A stretch of 64,000 bases of DNA from Glandiceps talaboti (taxonomy: Eukaryota > Hemichordata > Enteropneusta > Spengelidae): the NCBI RefSeq assembly GCF_964340395.1, contig NC_135562.1:5157634-5221633 (forward strand), in the 5' to 3' direction. The translations under genes were made by a program, and so were the position numbers. This document shows positions 1 to 14,575 of this stretch, in pieces. Below the pieces are notes generated by a model. That model saw only the letters and a program-made list of their open reading frames with translations, was not told the DNA's origin and did not search any database. Positions within the stretch are counted from its first letter, which is position 1, and each line of letters starts with the position of its first letter.

Positions 1-52
1 TGTATGAAGTTCTTCCTGGAAAGAATATGACACCATTAAATTATTAGCCGGG

Positions 53-133
53 GTACAAGATAAATGCCATCCGGGCAATACACGCCTCCTACGTCGGCGT
101 GTATTTACCCGGACGGCATTTATTACTTGTATA
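53..133. repeat. Inverted repeat (foldback) next to a CATA microsatellite
   Basis: Two arms of about 34-38 bp (53-86 and 96-133) are near-perfect reverse complements and share the cores GTACAAG, AAATGCC, TCCGGG and ATACACGCC. A loop of about 9 nt separates them. The right arm runs straight into the CATA array. It looks like a small foldback element or the end of a mobile element. No protein is supported here. Confidence 0.7.
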
Positions 134-211
134 CATACATACATACATACATACATACATACATACATACATACATACATACATACATACATACATACAT
201 ACATACATACT
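130..211. repeat. (CATA)n microsatellite
   Basis: About 20 uninterrupted CATA units, bounded on both sides by TACTTGTA-like sequence. The open frame across it is a repeat artefact. Confidence 0.95.
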
Positions 212-372
212 TGTACTTCGGTGTGGGTGTTAAATGTCGACTGACAGTTACAAATGAGGCTATTGACCAATCAGGGAAAAGCATGAAGACTGGTGTAATT
301 GCTGAGTAGCAAATTTATCTAATATATTTGGTGGGAGTGTATTTTCTGTGTATGAGATCAAAATATTGCCAT

Positions 373-489
373 CCTGGGAAGAGTGATTAGATGCAGACAA
401 TCATAACAAAAACATGGCCCCTGACTGTGTGTGACCAGGAAGAACGATTAGACACAGACAATCATAACAACAACATGGCCCCTGACTGT
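373..489. repeat. Two-copy 60-bp tandem duplication
   Basis: Two adjacent units of about 60 bp share GACAATCATAACAA and CATGGCCCCTGACTG. The region lies in the intron before the first visible exon of copy A and is followed by a (CAAA)n run at 575-632. Confidence 0.7.
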
Positions 490-745
490 TACTGAACTGA
501 TAAGATTCGGTTCACAGAGAGACACAGGCAGACTAGACAGACAGACAACTAGAGCTTGATAGAGACATGAAAGCACACAAACAAACAAACAAACAAACAA
601 ACAAACAAACAAACAATCAAACAAACAAACATGCACGGGAACGGGAAAAGAGAAATAGTGAACGAGACGTTGATATAGTATATAAACTCATTTTACATTT
701 TTTGAAAATTTGTTTTATATAATACATAATTTGTACCTTTTTTAG

Positions 746-3700
746 ATATCAGAATAACCCATTGGTTTTTGACATCGTTTCTGGCGAGCACAACATTATG
801 ATTGAGGACCCATATGAAAAGAGCCATGATGTCAATGATATATACATCCACCCAAATTATTCTCCACTAAAAGAAGAGTGGAACTTTGCTCTACTGGAAA
901 TCAGAGGCCAAATTGTTTTCAATGATCCGGTGACATTGGACATCTGTTTACCTAATGTTAATGATATCTTTCCCGGGGGCACCGAAACATGGGTTGCAGG
1001 ATGGGGAGATACAGGTAAAAAAGCACACCGGGATGAGTAAATCAATATGCCGCAGTCAGGTTATCGAGAGACAAAAGATTTCACGGTTTGGAAAATATGG
1101 GTGCTATTCACAGTTCGTTTTGGGGTAGGAAGCGCGGGTCACAAAAGTTGACTATTGTAGCTAGTTATGTTTTGCCAAATTCCTGAAAAAAAACGTCTGA
1201 AATATTTTTATATTTGTTACCAGTTGTGTGCACATACGTACATACCCTATAACATCGCATGCGATATAATAATGTACAGAATGTACAGTGCACATTCTAT
1301 AGGGAAAGCACAACTCACTGAGTATCGAACACATAATTTTCATACATATATAATCCGACTTTATCGAACTCACAATGCACGCCATGTTTTAATTCTATTT
1401 CATCGACAAAAATTATAGTATTTAAGATAAATTACTAAATAAAAGTTAAAGCGACTGTGTCCAGACTATATTGTAGCATACACGGTAGTCTAGTTTACAA
1501 TACGCGCTACGATTAGGGACAGGTCAGTTTCTCCAGCCGGGGGGGGGGGTTGATTCTTAAATCTGGCCAACAAATGGTCACTGACCCCCCCCCCATCTGT
1601 AATACTAAAACAGGCTGACCCCTTATCACTTAATACTAAAATATGATGACCCCCCCATATATGATATTCGCATGACAGGTATTTTTGATTTAGTGTGGAC
1701 TGCTTGACTGTCTTGCAAATACTTTATAAGATCCCAGGATAGCACTATCATAATTATAATTATTGACTACACAGGGTAAATATAATCCAAAAGGAGTTTA
1801 ATAGCATCTTGAAATTGAAAGGTAGGGGGAAATCTTGAGTGGGGAATATGTACATCTCTTACGGGGGTCCTAGGGGGTCTCCCCCTAGAAGCCCAGGAGT
1901 TTTTTTACTTTGAAAAGTAAATTTTGAGACTATTCAGACACTTTCAGACAATAATGTTCAAGCTTTACAAGACAGCACCAATATGTAAAAAGCAACTACA
2001 CAGGGTTGAAATATTTTTGAAATATACTTTGATAGCACCTTGACAGTAAGAGGTAGGGGAAGAGCTTGATACTGGGATATGTCCACCTCATGAGGGGGGG
2101 GGGTCCGAGGGGGTCTCCCTCTAGAAGCCCTGGAGGATTTTTACTCTTAAAGCCGATATTTAGGCTATTCAGACCCTTTCAAGCAATAACTTATCCATGC
2201 TTTACAAGACAGCACCATCAAATATCAGAAACTATTCTTTATAACTTACATAGGGTTGAAATATGTTCTTAAAAAGTTAAGTGGCATCATTATAGTAAAG
2301 GTCAGCACATCTAATAGTAGTATCATTGGTAGGGGAGATTTGGATTTTAAGGCAATTTTAGACTATCTTGGCAAACATTTCACATCTTTACATGTAAAAG
2401 ACAATATCATCTCAAATTAGAATAGGGTGAAAGTATTTGAGAAACGTTTAATACCTTTATGACAGTAAAAATGTTGTTGGTGTATCTTATTGTTGGTTGA
2501 ATGCATGAGTGACTTCTGATGGTGAGGGAGTCCTTGGGGTTTTCCCCTGGCAGATCTGCAGTTTTTTGCTTCTATTAAGGCAATGTTTAGGTTATTCATA
2601 GCCTTTGAGGTAATGTTTCCAAGCTTCGTAAAGCTAACGTAAATGTAAGTTTGAAATAAGTTTCCCATGTCACATAAAAATGGCCCCGTAACATTTGTAT
2701 AGGGGCATTAATATTGCATGTATAGTAAAGCCACCGGTATGTTATTAGAGAACATTAGGTGGTCATACCAACTGTATAATAGAAACTGCAATCTGATGAG
2801 ATGTGGTGATTTGTAGTGACAATAACATGTAGTGTCCAAAATAGAAAGTGTATTAATCTCTTCTGACAAGTCATACTGATGAGTAGAACAATTTAGATTA
2901 ACTTCTTTTATAAACTATCTATGAAGATTACCATTACGAAACCTTCAAGTTCACTTTTGTCCCAAAGTGCAATATTCGTGAAGCACTGATTGTGAAACAG
3001 CCAAACATTTACACGACATGTTCTGTAACTAGTGTGGTAGCTAGGTAATATATGTATATGTATAATTTATGTATAGTTATGTTTGAACTAATAAGTAATA
3101 TTACAGAATTCATATAAGAAACAGAGACAAGAACAAATATTTACATGTACCGCATTTCAGATAAGGCTATACTAGTATGCCATTGTAGAAAATGATTTTT
3201 TTCTTCCATCACAATCCAAAACACAATGACCCCCCCCCCATCCACAATTTTTAAACAGCATGACCCTCCTACTGCCAATTTCAAAAACAGGGTGACCCCC
3301 CCCCTACAAATCCATCCCCCCCGGGCCGAAGAAACTTACCGGTCCCTTACTACGACCATCTCCATCGTATAGTTTCCGTTCTTACCCCTGACATCGATAG
3401 CTAATGGTATTGCAGGAGTGTTGATATAACGTGGTGACGTGTGATTTCGACCGAACCAGTCGAGCTCTTATGTGGTTCCTTCCGGGACCCCAAACAAACA
3501 AAATCGATAATTGTATAAAGTGGACCCAATTTTTTAGACTCCTTATCTCTAAAAAATACGTACCCATTTTAGACCAAAGGGTGAAAAATCACACCCCAAA
3601 GGGCGCAGATATACGTATACCCAATAGGCGGGAGTACCCCTCCCCCGTAAGTAACATCCTGAGATATACCATATTTGGACATTACGTAACTGCCCCAATA

Positions 3701-5619
3701 TACACTAACTTTATTGGGCAGAATGCTGTGATTGATTACATAAATTTATATCAAGTGTTGTTAATCATGAAATGACCCCAAAGTTTACTAAAATGTCATC
3801 CCCCCGGGGTATGTTCCCTTTTTTAAGGGTAATCTTATGACGTCAGCTTGTTGTGGCACATTATGTGCATTGGTGAAAGTGATCATACCCTAACAAAGTG
3901 TGAATGCATGCAGGACGTAATATTCCTCTTTGTTTTGTTTTCAGCACCGGAAGTAGAAAATTTAGTTCTTAACCAAGCTAATGTGACACTAGAGAGTGAT
4001 GAATACTGCAACGATCCTAGTCGTCATAATGGTGACGTCACAGAGAGTTTATTATGTGGTGGAACTGACACTGTTGATGCATGCGTTGTGAGTAGGCCTC
4101 CTATCGCTACACATACATATTTTGTACTTTCATACAAAAACTTTCATCTGGTAAATCAGTAACGACACTAGGCGTCTATTCCGAGGGATCCAAAAACAGT
4201 GGAAAGCATTGAAGCTTTCAGCTAACTAAACACAAATGCATATATACAACCCTTAAAACTGAAGTAAAACACTTTCTCCATTTGTCAAAGTCATTTATAG
4301 TGTTCACATCACCTGTAAAGGTATACTATGTTAATTGCTTGATTATAAGCCTGCTATATGACCTTTCTAATTGGTCAATTTCTAAACAGCAGACTGATCA
4401 CAGTGAATGATAGTCGTCCCATGATAATATTTAGCTCTAAATGGGATCTAGACAATGCAAAACAAGTAAGAAACTTGTCTGTGAGACAATGTTTTATGGC
4501 ATCTATGGTAACACTCTAGCTGTTGTTTATTGACTTCCTTGCACTGCTAACATTGTTTACAGATACACTGAGAAACACCACATACTGTTAAAGGAATAGA
4601 AATAATATACCTTTACACTTAATATGGATGCTACAAATGAGTGTGGCAAATCATGCAAATGTTGTAGAAATGACACTTGATATGGGTGATTTAATTAATG
4701 AGTGTGGCAAATCATAGATGTGTTTTACTTGGGTGTTGCAAGTTGTATAAATGACACTTGGTATGGATGCTACAAATGAGTGTGGCAAATCATGCAAATG
4801 TTTTACCTCAGTGTTACCAGTTGTATTCGCAATTGAGGCAGACATTTAAGTGAGTGTTTCTCTGAAATTATGCACAGTCATGATATGACTGTTTAGGAAA
4901 ATGCTTTTATTTCACGGAGTGGCGTTAACTAATATAATGGTACTCAGAGTAGAGTAGCGTGTCTGATGACTTCGTATTCCACTGATCTCTTGTAGTGTAT
5001 ACATTTTGGGGGTTTTCAATGTTCACACTATATATCCACTCAACAAAGGCATCGATATCACCCACTTGTGTAATCTACCATATACGTTCCAGAGTTAGTA
5101 GAATAATTTAAGTACCAGTTTTGAAATGCAGCACCGCCCCCCCCCCACCCAAAAAACAAACATACAATTAAAAACAAACAAACAAACGGACCTACGATAT
5201 CTCAATGTCATGTGTTATCTCGACAAACTATGCCATCTTTTCCCAAAATGAGTCCATCGTGTGAAGAGCGACTGTCCAAAATGACCCATCACACACATCA
5301 AGTGACAGTAAGTGACCCCCCCCCACACACACACACTGTTCCTCCCCGGATCCCAATATAGTGGTCAAAGTGAGGTTAAAGTGATCAAACCGTTATTTTC
5401 TTTGTATTCTGTGTTTAGGGTGATGACGGTGGTCCAATGATGTGGTACAGACCTATACAGGATGAACAGGACCCGAACCCTGATGATGAGAGATGGTACC
5501 TGATTGGTGTGACTGGTGATCGTACGCGCCATGGTTGCGTCAATCCAGATAAACCAGGCCTTTATGGCAAGGTTTCCAGCGTAATTCCTTGGATTGAACT
5601 TACTTTATTATTAGGCTAG
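746..5619 (+). CDS. Serine protease homologue copy A, 3' part (pseudoprotease)
   Basis: Last three exons of a chymotrypsin-fold (S1) protein whose 5' exons lie left of the window. Exons are 746-1014, 3945-4087 and 5419-5619, all with AG acceptors and GT donors and with phases that join cleanly; the stop is TAG at 5617-5619. Recognisable S1 landmarks are GWGDTG, LLCGG, DAC-V-GDDGGP, GVTGD and the C-terminal KPGLYGKVSSVIPWIE. The catalytic Asp102 position is Asn (EWNFALLEI instead of NDIALL) and the Ser195 position is Asp (GDDGGP instead of GDSGGP), so the protein cannot work as a normal serine protease. The Asp189-like residue (VDAC) is kept. The first intron carries a 1.83-kb DNA transposon absent from copy B. 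The N-terminal domains are presumably CUB-LDLa as in copy B (inference). An AATAAA lies 99 bp after the stop. Confidence 0.88.
1516..3346. mobile_element. Non-autonomous DNA transposon, PIF/Harbinger-like
   Basis: A 1831-bp insertion in intron 7 of copy A. Copy B has the uninterrupted site (CGATTACTACG near 16257-16267). The ends are inverted repeats of about 30 bp beginning GGGAC-GGT-AGTTTCT, and the flanks carry a 3-bp TTA duplication (1513-1515 and 3347-3349). Both subterminal regions hold several GGGGGTCA/TGACCCCC motifs. The interior has degenerate tandem units of about 245 bp and no transposase frame. A 3-bp TWA duplication with GG-starting ends suggests PIF/Harbinger; the family name is inference, the boundaries are seen. 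Confidence 0.85.
1800..2640. repeat. Degenerate ~245-bp tandem units inside the transposon
   Basis: Successive blocks share GGTAGGGG, TAGAAGCCC, CTATTCAGAC, GCTTTACAAGACAGCACCA and AGGGTTGAAATAT in the same order. The clearest two start near 1821 and 2051; a weaker third is near 2470-2640. No coding potential is seen. Confidence 0.65.
4618..4835. repeat. 78-bp VNTR in intron 8 of copy A (3 units)
   Basis: Units begin CTTRATATGG and contain GAGTGTGGCAAATCAT; the first unit is internally deleted. The same array in copy B has four units, and a related single unit occurs near 33480-33570, so copy number has changed since the gene duplication. Confidence 0.8.
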
Positions 5620-5717
5620 ATGAATTCTGATCGACACTAATCTATTTGCTGGAAAGTGTACTTTCAAATGTAATAACATCTAGACAAGTTTCAATTCATC
5701 ACAACTCACTCTTGGTT

Positions 5718-5723
5718 AATAAA
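5718..5723 (+). promoter_or_regulatory. Poly(A) signal AATAAA, copy A
   Basis: Canonical AATAAA 99 bp after the TAG stop. The equivalent position in copy B (18768-18773) is conserved. Confidence 0.65.
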
Positions 5724-5782
5724 GTACAGTAGTAATCAACGCATGTTCGGTTTTATATCTTATTTCACAATGAAGTACTACT

Positions 5783-6244
<462 letters not shown>

Positions 6245-7169
6245 CATATTTATGCATTTTTGTAGCACCGTAATTCAGCAAGACACACACAACAAGACAT
6301 AATATAGTCAGCTTTAAGAGCCCTATTAATCACATTACACTCGTCACAAGGAAACAAATTACAAACACTCATATGATTGTCAATTTATAAGAAGACTTAC
6401 ATCACAATAAATTGGGCACCGAATAATACTAAGATGATGGCCAAATTTGAAAAAAAATCAATTGTCACTTGGAGAACACATATCATGATGTACCAATGCC
6501 ATCTACCACCATTTGGACAGTTCACAAGGTTGGGTAGCCAATGCCATTTACCACCATCTGGACAGTTGACAGGGGTAGCTAATCACTCTTATATTTTGTT
6601 CCAATATCACAAAGTGACTCTGTCCATCAGAAGTAGATATCACCTGTTGACCTTCCACAGTGACACTATTATCTCAACTTGGCATCAAATGACATGTTAT
6701 ATTGATTTATATCAGAATGTTTCATTAGATGCACATTGAATATTCATGACTATTTATCTAAAGGTAATAAGCACTTAGGGTACTCAATATTCATGACTTT
6801 TAGTTTGATAATTTCTGGATGTACTTATGTAACCCAGTTTATTTGGAATTCATCAGAATGAAACCCCACTCAGCGTTTTTAGTTAACATCTCAATGAAGG
6901 AAAAGCTAGCTAATCCACTATTGCATGATATGGGACAGTGCTCAGAAGTGCAATTTGATAATTTCTGGTCTGGTCTATTACGATGATTTTATCAGAAATT
7001 ACATTAGAAAATAAGTAAATTACCGAAACGTGAGATGTTCATTAGAGTTTCGATATACAGCTGAGCAGCATTGTGACTTAAAATATAAGTCACGCATTCA
7101 GCAAATTTGAACAAGGTCAAATGAATAACTATCTGATGTTACCAGATGCCCACCCGACTTTTATTCCCA

Positions 7170-7177
7170 TATTTATA
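7170..7177 (+). promoter_or_regulatory. TATA-like box of copy B
   Basis: TATTTATA lies 76 bp upstream of the ATG at 7246, with a pyrimidine-rich initiator-like TTCAGTTT about 25-30 bp downstream. It is the best core-promoter candidate for the complete protease-homologue gene. Confidence 0.4.
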
Positions 7178-7245
7178 GCATTGTATGTCTGTATTCAGTT
7201 TATCGACACTCATTCTAGCGTAGAAGACAGAGTAAGGAGGGAACT

Positions 7246-10200
7246 ATGCGTGTCTTTGTCATCATCCTCGCTGTTGTCACAGCGGCCTTGGGCCAAGTTG
7301 AACCAGGAGGTAAATTTAATTTTGATGCTTTAATTACAAAATACCATAAGCTTCTCTATTTGATACAACCATGCAGAAGCTAATAAGAAACTAAACATGC
7401 CATAGCAAGATTGAATGAATAAAGTTTCTTGCAACAATGTGTCTAAAATGCAATGAACTGAAGTGCCACCATGCAGACGTCAGTATATATTACATTGGCG
7501 CCAGCCTGTGTGCCTCTTGTTTCAGTACGTTCATTTAAATGTTTGTTTTTTTTAGCAATAATTGACATCTTGCTATTAAAGTGTAGCGTGTGCAGTTTCT
7601 TATTGACATCTGTGTGGTTGTATCAACGGTATTTTGAAATCCACTGTAATTGATAATCTATAGAACATTTCAGACATTTGGCTTTAATAGTAGACATGGC
7701 TAAAATGTAAAGACACCCCTCCTCCCCGTACTTTAAAAAATCCAATTTACTGTTTCATTTGTTTCTGTTTACAACAAAAAATTTTCTCCATTTGATTTTA
7801 ACTAGGCTCTCAGGACTTTCACAAGATTTTGATTGGCATTACGGTTTTCATCAATACACTTTGAATATTTAGAATTGTAATTGGGGGAATTTTCTTTTTC
7901 AGTTTGATTCTCTGGTGTTATCGGTAATTCCATATGGTATTTCAAAACTTCTGAAATGCCCTGTAAATACTCATATCTCTCCATTTCGTTAAGTAACAAA
8001 TCGAATTAATGCTCTCTATAACTTTGTTTTTACTTAGCATATATTTAAGTAAACATGTTTGTTTGAAGTTTTAATATTAACATCCACAGCCATCTGTCTA
8101 TTTCAAAGTTATCATGCAGTTGCAAATTAATGATAACAGAATATTAAGGAACTTGCAATCCAGACTGAGCATGCTCAGACGCAAAGGACTATGGCATTAT
8201 TTGTGGTTATCGTAATACCTAATCTGGGGCCACCGATAAAAAAAACCTCCTACAATAGTCAGGGTACACTATGACTTGGCCATTCGTGGTTGCAAACAAT
8301 GTAAAATTATTGTTTACAGTACCATTTTATTTGTATTTATTATCACATTTCCCATTATGCAACATTCAACAAGGTGTGTTTGCAAGTTCCCTATTGGGGA
8401 TATAGAAGTAGTGTAAACCTGAAAATGTTCGCTAAAGACTTTTTTTCGTTTATTTCGCTGGGGAACAAAACCACAGAAATAAATGGTGACTAACATGCCT
8501 TCTTGTATATGAACACAATATACCAGTTTTGTAATTAGTAAAAATTAGTGTTTGAGAACTGTCTGAAGACGGTAAAATTGCAAACATTTCTAGTAGTGAA
8601 AATATCTAGGTTAACAGTAATTGGTTAGTTAGGTTATATGAAAATCAATGTCACAATAACCAAATAGGGGTGTCATGTTATATTGGTTGGTTATGGAGTC
8701 TTCAGTAATTACAGGGCGGGGAATGCACGGGTGTTGGAGTTGGGGTTTGATTTTTACAAATCCGTTCTCAGGGGAGGGTAACATTTTAGAAATAGAATTA
8801 GGGGACGGTCACATTTTACTTAGATTTAATGTTTATCTAACTTTGCATTATTTTATTAATTTGGCATCCCAGTGCTGCCACCACTGTCAAATCTCACTGC
8901 TTCCATATCCACCGCTGCCACCATTGTACCGTAATATCAGAACATATCAGTCTTAACACCCACCCACCCAACCACTCACTTAAGGGCGATTGATGTATTC
9001 GTTTCTGTACTTAATATTTCAGACTCCGGGTGTGGCAATGAATTATACCAGTTTGAAGACGGTGGAGACTTTACATCGATGAACTTCGACCCAGATAATA
9101 ATGTCAACTATGATGCCAATGCATTTTGTGAGTGGGTACTTCAGACGTCAGTGGATTTGGGACAGGTAATGTCACCACTAATGTAGCGTCATAGTGCAAG
9201 CTTGTTGAATGTTAAATATTCGTGAAAACAATAACTCCTAACAGCACTTTCTTTTGACCCAACATGCAGAAACCAATAAAAAACAGCTTATTCTGCACTT
9301 TAATGACAAGATACCATGACCCCAATTGCCTGCTATATTTAGCCTGGACGAAATAGTTATTAAGGTAGTCAGTCGTAGTTTTGTGAAGGTGGTTTATCAA
9401 AACCAACAAAAGAACAATTTAAAATTGATTCAGAAAAAAACACATCAGATTTTCAAATCATCACTTTGTTACATGGCACCTTGTAGGGGAAAATGCAAAA
9501 ATAAGTAACCAACCCAAAAACTAATTTTGTATAAAAATAGAAAGAACGCAAACAATAAACAAAAACAACTATTTATAAACAAATATGGCCAAATTCAAGC
9601 CCTGTGCTGTGATAAGCTATTGAATGGACGTTCATTTAATTAAAATCTCAATGGGGAGTTCAAGTTCCCTAAATTTGCAGTGTAGTGTTTTGGGACTTTC
9701 AGTGTTTACACTATCTTGATCACAGGGTGATTAGAATAGCACAACAGAGGAACTGCTATCATCCACTTGTGTAATCTATCACATTGAAGGACAATAGATT
9801 TAGTTTGCCTCTATCTTAGAAAACAGAAGGCTCGACTACCATTGTTGCATCACATGCCACTACACTGATCAGACTAATTGTTTAATGTTGACTCCTGTGA
9901 TCATCTCAGTAATGCATGTACAGTTACATAATGACTTAATTTGAATAATGATAGTCTGACGAGTTGTGTACATTTACATAATGACTTCATTTGAATAATG
10001 ATAGTCTGACTAGTTATGTACATTTACATAATGACTTCATTTGAATAATGATAGTCTGACTAGTTGTGTACATTTCCATAATGACTTCATTTGCATAATG
10101 ATAGACTGACTAGTTGTAGACACTGCAAACTAGGACCAATCAGGTTATTAGGCACACATTATCAATGTGTAATTAACAGTTTGCAGGAAAAGTTAAACTT

Positions 10201-11097
10201 TGGCTACTAGGGCTAGGAAGTATGGCAGCAAACGATATACCCAACAAATGAGATAGATATGTGGAATTCATTACTAAATTTATCAAACTGTAAACATTGA
10301 TCAGGGTGCATTCTTTGTCATAAATGCTTTGTTTTTTGGAGTTGGAGACACGCAATCTTCTAGGCAAAATAGACTGGGCTACCCAGACTCCTTTGACTTC
10401 CACCGCTGTGGGGTTAATGCAACAATTTATTCTAAAGTAAAAAGTGTCAAAAGAGGGTATATCTGAAACAACAGCACAACTGCCTTGCTATAGGGTAAAT
10501 TGTTGCATGAAATTCTCCATAGCCAAGCAATATTGAAAAGAATTCACTGTCTTTTAAACACACCCGAAAACTTATAACAAGGACTTTGCCATATACTTAA
10601 CGTGTTTGCCATGAACTTTGAAAATACCATTAATTTTCTCTCCTTGTTTTTCTTTCTGTCTGTTCTTATGTATTATTTCTGTCTGTCTGTCTGTCTGTCT
10701 GTCTGCCTGTCTGCCTGTCTGCCTGCATGCCTGTCTGTTTGTCTCTCTGTTCGTAGGCCATCGAGTTGAATTTTGAATATTTTGCAGTCGAAAAGGCTGT
10801 CAATTGTGTGCACGATAGTGTTATTGCTTACGATGGATACACCAGTGAGGACCCCATTCTCAGAGTAATGTGTGGTCATTCTATCCCCAACCCTACAATA
10901 TCATCAGCAACCGTTATGCATGTTGAGTTTATTACCGATAGCAGTGTACAGTACCCAGGGTTTTCGGCCACTTGGCGTGCACGTGAGCAGCCTAGTAAGT
11001 TTGAAAGCTTGACTAATCATCAGACAAACACTGACACAAGACACGCACGTGCACACAGACACACTAACATACGTACGTACGTACGTACGTACATACA

Positions 11098-11131
<34 letters not shown>

Positions 11132-11297
11132 CGTACGTACGTACGTACGTACGTACGTACGTACATACATACATACATACATACATACATACATACATAC
11201 ATACATACATACATACATACAGACATCCAAACATACATATATACAAAGCTACATACATACATACATACATACATACACACATACACACACACACACA

Positions 11298-11336
<39 letters not shown>

Positions 11337-13736
11337 TTCCAATACCAAAAACAGTTATCTCAGACAACGAACACAACGTCTGTTCTGATATTCAAAATAA
11401 TGTCTAAATCAAATAAAGTATGTGTGTAAGTGTACCTTGTAACTTATAATACAGCTATCATGGATTGATTGGGAAAGCCTTAACAGTTTCGCAACAACGT
11501 GATAGCGAGCGTGCAACATAGCAATGTCAAGTAATCCCAAACCTGAATGGACTTTCGATTCTGTAGAATTGTGTGATTGCGCCAGTATCAAAAACAAATC
11601 GCTGGGAGCAATTCCAAGAACAAACAACGAAAAGTCTAAAAAATTAAATACTCTGGCTTCTTCATCTAGTCGAATGTGAGTCAGAGGTTGGTTATCGATG
11701 TGGAGATGATGAAAACGGATATTGTATTCCGATCGAAGAACGTTGCGATGGAGTACAACACTGTTCCTTGGGTGAAGATGAACTTGGTTGTCCCAGTAAG
11801 TATGGTGGCATACAATGAACTCTGTCAGAAGTGTACATGAAACTGGGGTGATGTGCCTGAAACGGGGTCCCTTGTTGAACTTGTTATATTTTATTTTGCC
11901 ATAAAACTAGTAATAAAGGAAAACCAGTTTTATGAAGGTTGAAAAACCCTGACTTTAGACAGTGAGTGAAAAAAGAATCACTCCAGGCCGTTCTTCAGAG
12001 TTCCGGTGGGGGGAGGGGAGTACTTCTCATTTGCATATCAATAGAACAGATTTTATTAGGATTACCCTTAGAAACTCTGAGGGTTAATCAGGTATAAATG
12101 AGTCAAGTGGTCAACTTTATAACGAATTTTCAGACAGCGCTGAATATTCGTCAGATATGTCAAGCGGAGAGGAATGCTGCTAAGCAACAACGTATGATGG
12201 TAATATTCAACCCTATCCTTGGAACCAGATATCAGTAATGATAGATCCTTTGGTATGCCTTATAAAATAAGAATATATTACTTATTGAAACTTTATTATT
12301 ACTACATTTTATACTACTATTATTACAAAATTACAGAAACCATAAATCAAAAGACCCCATTTGTCTTTTAAGTTTTGTGGTTTCCAAGATCCTAGTGCAG
12401 CAAAATACACCCCCCCCCCGCTATCCACATATATGAAAAGAACAGAAACGAATTGTAACATGAAATACTTTTCAATTGCTTCATAATTAAAGTATAAAAA
12501 TCTAAGTCTCACATATCGCATATAATACAATTTTATGCAAAAGTTCTGCAACTTTTGATGGGAAAAATCATCTGAAACTCAAAATGTCACTTTTAAGTCA
12601 TTTTGGGGGGATTCAGCACCATCAGATTACCCTGAGAAAGGTGCCTTCCAGCTTCTATCCCGAAATGCCTACAGGTACTAGGTAGCACCATTTTCTGAAA
12701 ACATAGATTGACTACTATGTATAGTTTATGCAAATAGGGTTAAGGTTTTTACCAGGTGGACTTACGAAGGCCGAACGTTAAACAGCTAAAATACACAACT
12801 CACAATAAATGTACTACGATTTACTTCAAGTTTTCAACAATAACAAGAACAAGATCAAGAACAAGAACAAGGACAACAACAACAACAAAAACAACAACAA
12901 CAAATAGTGTATGTTGTTTTATGCAATTTCAAGTTGTGTACGCACGGGTTTGTAGTTAGCCTATCTGAGGACTTGAAGGACCAATGCTACTAACACTATT
13001 TCCGCTATCCTAACTGACAGTTTGATTGGTTTGAATTTCGCTCGTCCTTCCAAGTCTTCTCATTAAACATTAGCATAAATTTGAATTGAATGTGATGTAT
13101 GTGGGTCGACGACTCACACTCACATATGCTGATTGTGTGATTTAAATATGTCTAATTATGTATTCAACCAATCACGTTCTATGTCGGAATGCCATTTGTT
13201 ACTAGTGTAACTGAAGAATCAGGTTAGACTTGGAAGGACTCGTAAGCGAAAATTCAAAAAATCAAAATTTTAGTTAGGAAAGCGAAAATAGTGTAGTAGC
13301 TGGTCCTTCAAGTCTGGTAGGCAACAAGTTTGTAGGCGAATGCCGGGATTTTTCATTTAATGAATTTTAAATTGAATTTTCAATAACTATCTCAAGATTC
13401 GCCTAATTTAGTCTGGAGCATATTTAGTTAAAAAAGCATAGGCGCACGACTTTGGGCCATAGCATATCCATATATTGTGAAAGGATTTTTGTGTGTATCA
13501 GACCATTGCACGGTGGCCAGCTGTTCTTGACAATGTTACAACACATCCTATTTATCTTTGTAGAGAACTCTTTCGCCTGTGGCAGACAGGAGATTGAACC
13601 TGTACTGATTCCAAACTCACAGGGATCTCCTAGTGCAAATATCATTGGAGGATACGAAGCTGTTGAAGGCAGTTGGCCATGGGTGGTAAGAACAATCAAA
13701 CTAAAGCAACAATAGCAGCAGCATCATCGTCAACAA

Positions 13737-13778
<42 letters not shown>

Positions 13779-13913
13779 CGACGACGACGACGACGACGAC
13801 GACAACGCACAAGCACTTAGGACACAAATGTACCTACTCACCTACCTGCTTGACTACCTCCATCCAGCCATCTATCCATCCATCTATCCAATAACCCACC
13901 CATGCACAGCCAT

Positions 13914-13967
<54 letters not shown>

Positions 13968-14079
13968 TCATTCATTCATTCACACTCACATGCATTACTA
14001 TGGTGACAGACTTACCAGAAATGTGGTTCTTAGCACAACTGAAATTTAGGAGTTCAGTAGTGCTGTAGGCATGGTGCGG

Positions 14080-14120
<41 letters not shown>

Positions 14121-14486
14121 CAATTACTTGAAGATCCATGAGTGATATGCAAATTAGTGCTTAAAGCATGATGATTTTTGTTAGATTTTTATATCACTCG
14201 TATTTTCCTTGGCTGAACGAAAAATGACATTGGGAGTAATATCTAATCATCCTCTGTAAAAAAATATGAATTCGATACGTCAGGATTGTAATTATTGGGA
14301 ATGATTAACTTCTTACTTTTGCGCTTATTTTATATTTTCTTGAAGTCCTCTCTTTCATCTTACTGTCAATACCGTAGGTATCAATCGAGAGATCGTTTGA
14401 ATACAAATGTACTGGCACCATCTTGAACCGACATTGGATTCTTACCTCTGCAAGCTGTGTTTTTACGTAAGTATTATATTACGTAC

Positions 14487-14575
<89 letters not shown>

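Noticed and set aside
3431-3775. 114-aa frame in copy A intron 7
   Set aside because: The corresponding copy B sequence is disrupted by indels and lacks the frame, so it is not conserved coding.
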